The position numbers and the translations under genes were made by a program. Shown one piece after another: positions 31,950 to 42,500 of a DNA stretch of 64,000 bases. The DNA lies in contig NC_069131.1 in NCBI RefSeq assembly GCF_026914265.1, positions 3,259,501 through 3,323,500 on the forward strand, in the 5' to 3' direction. The stretch comes from Mya arenaria (lineage: Eukaryota; Mollusca; Bivalvia; Myida; Myidae). Position 1 is the first letter of the stretch, and each line of letters starts with the position of its first letter. The notes beneath the pieces are model-generated. The model saw only the letters and a program-made list of their open reading frames with translations. It did no database searches and was not told the DNA's origin.

Positions 31950-34135
31950 ATGACGGCCATATCACTGGTGACGGAGAAACAGCCGACGGACAAGGTATAC
32001 TCATTTTAAGTACAGTTTGCTATATTGACCAAACTATATTATTTCTTAAAAGCGTCAGACCGCATATAGTTTAATCAGTGTTTTAAATCACCTGTAGTTG
32101 ATTGTTGGAGTCGTCTTGATGTGCGTGCCTTTATACTATCAATATATTAAATTAATTTTATCATTTATAACAGGAGTGCGGCGTCCAAGAGAAATCCCGG
32201 CGGTTTGTACTCGAACGGAAGTGCATTATGGGCACCTTTCTGGGGTTTCTGCTAGTAGGGATGCTGGCGGCCGCCATCTACGTGAGCGCCGTGATCACAA
32301 CTAACCATAAAAAGGGGGACATGGAGGTGGGTAGTCAATTTGCGGGGAAACCGTTTGGTGTTGATACAAACTGGAACTAGAAAAAAGCCGTAAATACCAT
32401 CAATTTAAAACATCATAATATTGTATTGATAAATAACATATTTTTTTGGGCAGAAGAACAATCAACAGGGAAAAGCGTACGTGAGCGCAGAGCGCGTGCA
32501 GGAATTCGTATCGTGCAACACCAGAAGTCACGTGGTACAGATCAGAGTTCCAGACCAGGGCATCGTTTTCATAGACTTTGAGAGGGTATAGCAATTTCTA
32601 TTCTAATAATGGACGGACTTTACCAGAAATACGAGTATATCATATTGAACATTGGATATCATTTATCTCTGTCCTCATTTTTGAAACCGGCGTCGTTCAT
32701 TTATTTCAAAAGCAGTAACAAATATACACCTGTATGCACGATATTCGACTTTAATGTACTAGAACACCATGTTCTAAGACGGTACTTATTTCGGTTGAGG
32801 GGCGGTGGGGGTCGCATGGCCCAGGCAAATACACCGCTCTTCTTACCCCAACCCCATGGAACTATCACCGAGTACGAGATGTTGTCGTCAACTTTTCGAT
32901 TGTTGTGATTTCAGCGGCTGAAGATCCTGACGTTCAGCCATATCAAGCACGTGTGTTTTGTGGCCGAGATTACAGACATGGCCACCGAGCCCCTCAGTCA
33001 CACTGATGTTGAATCTAACTTCACTGTAAGTCAGGCTCTTACTGTTATAATACTACATGTACATTTCAACTTATTATCAATTGAGATTCCTGTAGAAGCT
33101 TCTTGCCTAGGATAAACGTTATAATACTAGTATACTGTACCATACCGATAAAATAGGATACTAAATATCAGGAACTATTTTTTTATAAAACAACAAAACA
33201 GGTGTGTTATGAATGTTATGCTAGATGTTGATGTCTGTGACGCCGTATATTCTCAGTTTTTAATGACAGGTAATATAAATGACAACAAATACATTGCAAA
33301 TGCAGTTATCGTAGTTTATAGTTTTGTTCAACCGCTTTCGGAAGTGAAATGGCCGTTTTTTTATCGTTCAAGGTCAAATCAGATTATTTGCAATATTGTA
33401 TTTATTTTTATATAATACTAACACATTCTTCCTCCACACATTAAGCCCTACGACACCAAAATATTGCTGGGAAAACAGACATCAAACTTTCACATGATTG
33501 CACAAGAGAGACTTAAGTCACTGCATCAGTTTCAGTTCGTTTAAACTTCGGATCAGTTGTTACTGACTGCTTCAATGGAAACGATAACACTGTTTCTTTC
33601 TTCCACAGATGGCAGTTAAAGGAACGCCGGTAGCGGATGTGTACGTCGCTGACGTCACTTACGATGTCAAGCGCTTACCGGAAGTAACTCAGCACATATG
33701 TAAGGTTGCCTTCCACGCCAAACGTAAAACCAATTCAGGTACTCAGACCTACTGAATATTACAGCCAAAACATGTACTCAAACCTACTATACTAGCTATT
33801 ACAACAAACACATGAACTCAGAGATACTGGCTATTACTGCACGTCAATTCAGATCAAGCAACGCCCGTGGCTTTCTGCTTTGAATATTCATTATACACAG
33901 AGCCATATGGTTGTTCTCTTTCATAGCACATGTACTGGATGTCTGAATTCCTCATCTGAATCTGTTTCTTCTCTTTCACAATCCAGAACCAGTTAGGACG
34001 GACAGACGCAAAAAGAGGCAATGTGGCCAGTCATGTATCATGGTGTGTGACCCGAGAACCCATCGTTGTAGACGCCAATGCGTCCGCAACCCCTGTCCGC
34101 GCCGCTGTACCCGGGAAAGACCATGCTCAGTTTAA
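31950..34135 (+). CDS. BRICHOS-domain precursor of an eight-cysteine cationic peptide
   Basis: Six exons: 31950-31994, 32174-32326, 32454-32585, 32915-33025, 33609-33738, 33987-34135; all GT..AG, phases consistent, 239 residues. Residues 1-32 are a basic cytosolic tail, ~33-57 one membrane helix (type II). Residues ~90-180 fit BRICHOS: VFIDFER with the conserved Asp (D107), and the paired cysteines C124 (HVCFVAEI) and C178 (HICKV). A furin-type site RRKKR (197-201) precedes a 38-residue tail with eight Cys (203, 207, 211, 218, 222, 227, 231, 237), nine Arg and only two acidic residues. In annelid arenicin-like precursors BRICHOS chaperones a C-terminal antimicrobial peptide; the same layout here suggests, but does not prove, an antimicrobial product. 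The cysteine spacing is not that of arenicins or big defensins. The gene converges on a C1q gene. Confidence 0.9.
33446..33544 (+). other. Possible alternative terminal exon of the BRICHOS gene
   Basis: After a pyrimidine-rich stretch (TTCTTCCTCCACACATTAAG) a 99-bp open frame beginning PYDTKILLGKQ would join exon 4 in phase and end with TAA, giving a protein without the cysteine-rich peptide. In the duplicated segment (near 39,365) the AG is changed and an early stop appears, so the exon is not conserved. It may be a decayed exon. Confidence 0.3.
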
Positions 34136-34359
34136 AGAGGGACTTCCGCTGTTGAAGATTGTATAGCGTCTGATATCTAAGTAAAGCCCGACATCTCCAC
34201 TGTTTGGGAAATTTTGAATGCGCAACGTTGCCATGCATGCCTTTGTTTTAAATCTTAACACAGAAAAATGATTTATATATAAGTTTGATACATTCGTATA
34301 TACCTATACACGTTGTTCTGTACCATTCTAACTTCCGATTGGTTGTCGTTACTTTTTAT

Positions 34360-34365
34360 AATAAA
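34360..34365 (+). terminator. Poly(A) signal, BRICHOS gene
   Basis: AATAAA about 225 bp after the stop codon, followed by an A-rich and then T-rich stretch. The duplicated copy keeps AATAAA at 46,084-46,089. Confidence 0.6.
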
Positions 34366-35158
34366 GTGAGAGTTAAAAAAAGTTTCTCTTTTTCCAAGGA
34401 TGTTCAAAAGTGAGACCTAAATCCAAAGTTTGTTTCATTTCTGTACATTATACCAGAGTAATCTCCTTAGAAAATTAATGCGTGAAAAAAATGGATTAAG
34501 AACTGCTTGTGATGAAAAGAAGGTCTTGTCTTAGGCAGGTCCGTGAAGGGTTGACGCCCTACTGATTGCGTGGATTTATCTTTTGAAGCACGTGGCTTAA
34601 AACACATTTTTAAAAACAAAAATTACGGTAATGCATCTTGAAACACTTATATCATAAAATTCTAATCTTTGGTAACGAAATTACAGAAACAAGACAATGA
34701 AAGTATATCAAATCTCGTTTTAAAGGGGAGTGAACCAACGCCGGTACAGTAAGATTTAAAGCAAGAACTGATCACAAAACCTCACACCGACGAGGACAGG
34801 CGAAAACTAAGGGATGATTTAACCTTTCAGCCTTATTAAAAAGAGAATCTAAAGCTATTTTTAATTGTGGACTTCAAAAATAATATTTGGGCATATACAA
34901 GCATTTGTTGAAGGGCTCAAACCGTATTTTGTCATGTAACAGTGCCTTCTATAAACCCTGTACGAGGTCCTTTAAAACAACTTATATATGGGCAGTATGA
35001 CAGATAAGGACTTTCACTTACTCATTATTTTGTAAATATTAACAGTCTGAAACTGGATGCAACATAGACTATGCTCTTACACGTCGCAAAAATACATTTA
35101 CATAAGAAGAGGGTATACAAGAGAGATGATAGCTATACAATGTACTGATAAAAGCCTA

Positions 35159-35325
35159 GATGATGATGATGGTGATGATGATCATGGTGATGGTGGTGAT
35201 GGTGATTATGATGATGATGATGATGATGATGGTTGTGGTTGTTGTGGTGGTTGTGGTGATGATGATGATGCTAATGATGATGCCGCTGCTGCTGCTGCTG
35301 CTGATGATGATGTTGATGAATTAAA
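35159..35325. repeat. (GAT)n / (GCT)n microsatellite
   Basis: Imperfect GAT, GGT and GCT triplets. The poly-acidic open frame read through it is a product of the triplet repeat, not a gene. The duplicate at 46,829-46,862 is pure (GAT)n. Confidence 0.9.
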
Positions 35326-35388
35326 TTGTTGAACATCGTTAACGTTGCAACAGGAAACAAAAACAATATCAAAACAGGTTTCAGACAC

Positions 35389-35394
35389 TTTATT
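35389..35394 (-). terminator. Poly(A) signal, intact C1q gene
   Basis: AATAAA on the minus strand 13-18 bp after the C1q stop codon at 35,407. Confidence 0.6.
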
Positions 35395-35406
35395 GAAACG
35401 TAATGC

Positions 35407-37911
35407 TTAACCAATCAGGTTCATGCCTTCGATTTCAAACAGCTGAAACCCCGAGAACATGGTATGACAGTATCCATGGATGTCAGCGACTGTGTTAGGG
35501 GCAACTCTTGCACGTATCCAAACCTCGGACCCACGCTGTAGCTTTAGGGTCCACATTTCACCGACGCTGGCGTAAGTTGAGCTTGATCCGGCATCGGACA
35601 GGACATCGTCGATTCTTCGACCATCTTGTACGATTTCCAGGTACAAAGCGTGGTGGGCTGTAGACATTGCCGACAGATGGAACGCGTAGACGCCGTCAGA
35701 AGGCGCGCGGAAGATGCCAGTGGTATTGTGATATGCGTTGCCATAGTTTGTGAGAAGGTGGTCGAATACAATCACGTGATGGTTACCAAGATTGGTCAGA
35801 TCGGCAGACCCAATACATGCAGTGAAGGCCGCTGGTCCTTCCGAACCTACACAATTATATTACCAATAAATAAATCATTACCTTGTATAAGTTCTGTATA
35901 GTTCTAGTTGTATATGTATGCTTGCATAGATAATAAACCGTTGATCTGTTATTGATATATTCAAGATACAGTTCGAAACGTTTTTTTTTCAATTACCTGT
36001 TATCAAATGAGGTGATGATGGCTGATTACATTACTCTCCATTAAAGCTGCACTCACACAGATTTACCATCTTGACAACTATAATTATATTTTGTCATGAC
36101 ATGACCCAATTTATGTAAAAAAATCATGTAAACCAGTCATATAAGACAGCTGACAAAACACTAGATTTCAGATTTTTATATTTAAGTTCAAAAAATGATG
36201 TTTTATGCATTTTTCTTAAACCGTTAGTAACGGTTTTAGCCATAAAACATTTATTTTGGAATGGAAATATGAAAATCTGCGATCTGACCTTTTGTCAGCA
36301 GTCTTTTATCACTGGTTTGCAGATATTTATGCAAAAAATTGCTCATTTAAAGACAAAAAAAGTTGTAAAAACGGTTAATCTGTGAGAGTGCAGCTTTAAG
36401 GACTCCATGTCTATTAATAAACAAAGACACTGACTCTGTACGTATTGTGTGGAGAACTCAGTAACACTAAGGATATATTTGTATGTAGGTATATTCTTCC
36501 AGAAATCTGTGATATAATAAATTCAAAGAGCAAATACTAATTAAAACACACAAAAAGATAATCGTAAATAATATTAATTGCTGTTCCAATAAATCTTCCT
36601 TTTCCAAATAAATCAAATAGTATAAACAATATTATTATTTTATAAATTGTAATCCGTTTGGTCAAACGTTCCGAAGCTGGATATGCCTATTTTCAAACGC
36701 AGAAACACATATTATTTTTTTGCTTTGGCCGCATCTGTGTTCACGTTTTGCCTTATGTATAAGCAGAGGTTAAATAAGCTTACTGCACCATGCATCTATG
36801 GAAATAGTTTTAAAATAGTCTAAATACAGTTTACAACTTTTTGCATACAAATTACCACCCAAATATATATGATTTCCACAAGCGGTTTCAGGGGTGCGGT
36901 TGCCCCCCACCCCCACACACCCACACATTAAAATCGACCAAATTACTTTGTATGTTAACGGAGGAAAAGGTAGTAAAATACGCTCATGAATTGCTAAACA
37001 TTTCTTGGAGGAGTACCGCCAAACCCCTCTGTCAACATTTTAAACCATTTAAATTTCTGGTATGAGGGAAGGGGGCATGTCAAACGAAACCGGGCATACA
37101 ATATATGTGTGTAAAACACATCTCCTTATTCATTAGGAACATTTTGTAATGAAAATGCGTATTATTGACGTATTGGCCCGTAATCACTGACGTCTGAAAT
37201 CTGAGACTCAGACCAAGAAAAACAAAACCTTAATTTGGTATTCAAAATAAATGTTATTATAGGAGCAAAGATGATCAAGAATGATGTACCTGTAAAGATA
37301 TCCGTTTACAATCAAACAGACACCTTTTAGAAATATATGTATCTGTGTTATTATAGATATATATTTTGAAACAATTATGCATTCAACTTTCTGAGTGCGG
37401 GTGTAAAACTGATACTCAAGAGGCTAGTGAATGCAGACCCTGATGGTACCTACCCTGTCGACGAGCCCTACGGTTCCTCCCTTGAGCGAACCCTTGCGTG
37501 GACGTCTGAAGAACAAAAAGCGTATGACGAATTTAACATGGACACGTGGATACTGTTTGGCATACCGTCATGCATTCAATATGATTATATTTGTTTAGAA
37601 ATTATAGAGGCTGTGGACGTCTATCTTACAGCTTCGACGATTCTTATTGTTAGACATACCTGTTTCAACGATTCCATCTCTTTCTTCAGCTGAGCATTTT
37701 CAAATTGCAATACGGCAATGTCCTTCTCTTTTTTAGCGCTGTTTGCCTGGATGAGCGCTTCTAAACGCCCAATGTCCTTTTTATATGTCAGCATCAAGTC
37801 ATTGATTGTAGTTCGAAGTCCTCCATGTTCCTTTTTGCAGCGGTCTTCTTGTTGGGCAGAAGTCAAAGCAAAAACCCATGACAAAACGATTAAAATGTTG
37901 AAGCACGCCAT
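35407..37911 (-). CDS. Secreted coiled-coil C1q-domain protein (intact)
   Basis: Three exons on the minus strand: 37911-37660, 37505-37454 and 35846-35407, 247 residues. Exon 1 gives a signal peptide (MACFNILIVLSWVFALTSAQ) and a short coiled coil to residue 84 ending MESLKQ. The 52-bp middle exon gives a basic linker containing RRARRQ, a possible proprotein-convertase site. Exon 3 holds the whole C1q domain: AFTACIG, VIVFDHLLTNYGNAYH, GIFRAPSDGVYAFHL, YASVGEMWTLKLQRGSEVWIR, FSGFQLFE. Such single-domain C1q proteins are secreted, assemble as trimers and serve as lectin-like recognition molecules in bivalve immunity and other processes. Splice phases fit exactly (0, then 1). The gene converges on the BRICHOS gene and was duplicated with it. 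Confidence 0.95.
36041..36399. mobile_element. TTAA-flanked MITE, family C, copy 3
   Basis: Ends TTAAAGCTGCACTCACACAG and CTGTGAGAGTGCAGCTTTAA. The second duplication copy has an unoccupied site (CTCTCCATGAAGGACTCC near 47,870), where TGAA stands in place of TTAA. This is direct evidence of an insertion after the duplication, or of a clean excision. Confidence 0.92.
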
Positions 37912-38869
37912 TCTAAAGCCCGGACAGAACTAAATAACTTGCAGTATTATTTATCAAAAGGTTATGTAACTCTACTGGGTCAAAGTTCTTTCTCAACAAC
38001 CCAGATACAGTCCTTGAAATTACAAGCCAATCAACCCATTTCAAATTTAATTGTACATAATCTATACATTCTTATAGTGAGCATTTTTAGTTGTTCCTTA
38101 GTTGTTTGGAATGGCTGTAATATAATTCTTCAATATTGTGTCAGTAAAAGTATTGTTGGTTTCCTGGTCAGAAGTTTTGCCTAGTTGATCTATTTGCGGT
38201 ATACATGCTCTTATCTGGCTTAAGACTTGACACAGATATATAAAAGGAAGGGGAAACGAAAATGTAGGGGAATGACCTAACGAGAGTACTGTAGCTTTTA
38301 AATGACATAATGTGTGGTTTTCGGCTCGGTATCGCTTGTTGTATAAGGCCTTTATTGACTCATTTCTGAGATTCTTGATTGCAATCAATCAATGCATGAC
38401 ACACGTACAGCTACATTCATTATTCATACAGCTACGAGTTAAATTGCACAAGTCTAATATTATATCCTATTCAAGGATTCTAATTGCGAATGTTTTATGC
38501 AACATTATAAAACAATTACGTGACATGTTCCCTGCTCTTTGATTGATGACGTTCAATTTGTTCATCGAAACAAAAAAAGTTATTTAGTGAACATGCCATT
38601 TCACAGTTCAAACACATGCGTATGACCTTGCCAAATATAAGGCGACTATAAATTAATTGCTAGATTTTCATCTCTTTTTCCTTCGTCCCTTAAATTGTAT
38701 TGACTCAAGTGAAAATGTAGAACAAGGGTCTGTATTTGCGTATCGGTCCGGTATTGTCCGGGATTGGCTTTTATTCATACGTACGGTGTCGATGTGTTCA
38801 ATACGATCGTGTTCGTATTTCGTCTAAAACACATGAAACATTCATCTAAATATAAAACATAAAATCTAT

Positions 38870-39165
38870 TGTATCGGCCCAAGTACTAAACGACCAGATA
38901 CATACATGTTGTTCGGCCTCAGTATTCAAGACCAGGTACATGCATGTTAATCGGCCTAAGTACGCAACGACCAGAAACAGACATGTTTTATCGGCCTAAG
39001 AACTCAGCAACCTCATACAAACATGTTTTATCGCCTAGATATATACATATGTTGTCGACCTAGAACTCTACGAGCAGATAAATACATATTTTGTCGACCT
39101 CAGAACTCAACGACTACATACATACAGGTTTTACAGACTAAATACAGATATGTTTTATCGTCCTA
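38870..39165. repeat. Degenerate ~45-bp tandem repeat at the duplication junction
   Basis: Five to seven diverged units with TATCGGCC(C/T)AAGTAC, CAACGACCAGA and TACATACATGTTTT. It separates the two segmental copies and may mark the breakpoint. GTTTCATCGGCCTACCTC beside exon 3 of the coiled-coil gene (55,180-55,197) is similar. Confidence 0.65.
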
Positions 39166-39529
39166 CCTTCTCTTCCCTCCTCTTTACTGACAGGTAAAAT
39201 AAATGATAACAAATACATTGCAAATACAGTTATCGTGGTGTGTAGTTTTGTTCAACCGTATTCGGAAGCGAAATGGCCGATTTCTATCGTTCAAGGTCAA
39301 AACAGATTGTTTGCAATATTTGATTTATTTTTACTTAGTATTCACACTTTCTTCCTCCACACACTAATCCATTCGACACCAAAATAATGTTGGGTCAACA
39401 GACATCAAACTGTCACATTATTGCACAAGAAAGACTTAAGTCGCTGCATCAGTTTTAGTTCGTTTAGACTTCAGATTTGTTTTTGTGACTGCTTCAATGG
39501 AAACTATAACTCTGTTTTATCTTTCCCAG

Positions 39530-42500
39530 ATGGCAGTTAAGGGAACGCCGGTAGCGGATGTGTACGTCGCTAATATCATTTATGATGTAAAGCGCTTACC
39601 GGATGTAGCTTAGCACATCTGTAAGGGTGCCTTCCACGCCAAACTTACAGCCATTACAGGTACTCAGACCTACCGACTATTACAAATTATACATGTACTC
39701 TGACCTACTGACTTTTACCACCAATACATTTACTCAGACATACGACCAACACTGGAACTCAGTCCTTCTGCATTTTACAACTAACACAGGAACGCAGACC
39801 TTCTGGCTTTTACAACTAACACAGGAACTCAGACCTTCTGGCTATTACTAAAAATACATGTACTCAGACCTTCTGGCTATTACTACAAACACATGAACTC
39901 AGACCTTCTGGCTATTACAACCAACACATGAACTCAGACCTTCTGGCTATTACAACCAACACATGAACTCAGACCTTCTGGCTATTACAACCAACACATG
40001 AACTCAGACCTTCTGGCTATTACAACCAACACATGAACTCAGACCTTCTGGCTATTACAACCAACACAGGAACTCAGACCTTCTGGCTATTACTAAAAAT
40101 ACATGTACTCAGACCTTCTGGCTATTACTAAAAACACATGTACTCAGATCTTCTGGCTATTACAACCAACACATGAACTCAGACCTTCTGGCTATTACAA
40201 CCAACACAGGAACTCAGACCTTCTGGCTATTACTAAAAATACATGTACTCAGACCTTCTGGCTATTACTAAAAACACATGTACTCAGATCTTCTGGCTAT
40301 TACAACCAACACATGAACTCCGACCTTCTGGCTATTACTACAAACAAATGTACTCAAATCTTCTGGCTATTACAATCAACACATGAACTCAGACCTTCTG
40401 GCTATTACTACAAACACATGTACTCAAATCTTCTGGCTATTACAACAAACACATGAACTCATCCCGTCTGGCTATTAATACAAACACATGTACTCAGATC
40501 TTCTGGCTATTAAAACAAACATATGTACTCCGACCTTCTGGCTATTACTACAAACACATAAACTCAGACATTCTGGTTATTACTACAAAAACATGTACTC
40601 AGATCTTCTGGCTATTACTACAAACACATGTACTCAGACCTTATGGCTATTACAACTAACACGGGAACGCATACCTTCTGTCTATTACAACAAACAGATG
40701 TACTCGGATCTTCTAGCTATTACATCTAACACAAGAACTCAGACCTTCTGGCTATTACTACAAACACATGAACTCAGATTTTCAGGCTATTAAACCTAAC
40801 ACAGGAACACAGACCTTCTGGCTATTACTACAAACACAGGAACGCAGACCATCTGGCTATTACAACCAACACATTTACTCAGACCTTCTGGCTATTACAA
40901 CCAACACATTTACTCAGACCTTCTGGCTATTACTACAAACAGAGGAACGCAGACCATCTGGCTATTACAACCAACACATGAACTCAGACCTTCTGGCTAT
41001 TACTACAAACACATGAACTCAGATCTTCTGGCTATTACTACAAACACATGTACTCAGACCATCTGGCTATTACAACCAACACATTTACTCAGACCTTCTG
41101 GCTATTACTACAAACACAGGAACGCAGACCATCTGGCTATTACAACCAACACATGAACTCAGACCTTCTGGCTATTACTACAAACACATGAACTCAGACC
41201 TTCTGGCTATTACTACAAACACATGTACTCAGACCTTCTGGCTATTACAACAAACACATGTACTCAGACCTTCTGGCTATTACTACAAACACATGGCCTC
41301 AGACCTTCTGGCTATTACTACAAACACATGAACTCAGACCTTCTGGCTATTACTACAAACACATGGCCTCAGACCTTCTGGCTATTACTACAAACACATG
41401 AACTCAGACCTTCTGGCTATTACTACAAACACATGAACTCAGACCTTCTGGCTATTACTACAAACACAGGAACTCAGACCTTCTGGCTATTACAACAAAC
41501 ACATGTACTCAGACCTTCTGGCTATTACTACAAACACATGGCCTCAGATCTTCTGGCTATTACTACAAACACATGTACTCAGACCTTCTGGCTATTACAA
41601 CCAACACATGTACTCAGACCTTCTGGCTATTACTACAAACACAGGAACTCAGATCTTCTGGCTATTACAACCAACACATGTACTCAGACCTTCTGGCTAT
41701 TACTACAAACACATGTACTCAGACCTTCTGGCTATTTCAACCAACACATGTACTCAGACCTTCTGGCTATTACAACAAACACATGTACTCAGACCTTCTG
41801 GCTTTTACTACAAACACATGTTCTCAGATTTTCTGGCTATTACAACAAACACATGAACTCAGATCTTCTGGCTATTACAAGCAACACCTGAACGCAGGTC
41901 TTCTGGCTATTACTACAAACACATGTACTAAGACCTTCTGGCTATTACTACAAACACATGTACTCAGACCTTCTGACTATTACTATAAACACATTGACTC
42001 AGACCTTCTGGCTATTACAATCAACACATGAACTCAGATCTTCTGGCTATTTCAAGCAACACCTGAACGCAGGTCTTCTGGCTATTACTACAAACACATG
42101 AACTCAGATCTTCTGGCTATTCCAACTAACACATGAACTCAGACATTATGGCTATTACTACAAACACATGGACTCAGACCTTCTGGTTATTACAGCTATC
42201 ACAGAAACGCAGACCATCTGGCTATTACATCCAACACATGAACTGAGACCTTCTGGCTATTACTACAAACACATGTACTCAGACCTTCTGGCTACTACAA
42301 GTAACACATGAACTCAGACCTTCTGGCTACTACAAGTAACACATGTATTCAGACCTTCTGGCTATTACAACAAACACATGTACTCAGTGTTCTTGGCTAT
42401 TACTACAAACACATGTACTCAGATCTTCTGGCTATTCCAACTAACACATGAACTCAGATCTTCTGGCTATTACAACAAAAACATGTACTCAGTGTTCTTG

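Larger units (their letters stand above)
33264..38816. repeat. Segmental duplication, copy 1 (5.55 kb)
   Basis: From TGACAGGTAATATAAATGA to CGATCGTGTTCGT. It covers BRICHOS exons 5 and 6, the intergenic DNA, the C1q gene and about 0.9 kb of its upstream region. It aligns to 39,187-50,659 along its length. Relative to copy 2 it has an extra TTAA-flanked MITE (36,041-36,399) and about 630 bp near 36,590-37,235. Confidence 0.93.

Noticed and set aside
35057-35388. Poly-Asp and poly-Ser frames
   Set aside because: Products of the GAT/GCT triplet microsatellite.
36841-37065. Plus-strand open frame in the C1q intron
   Set aside because: No domain, no start context, in sequence absent from the duplicate copy.
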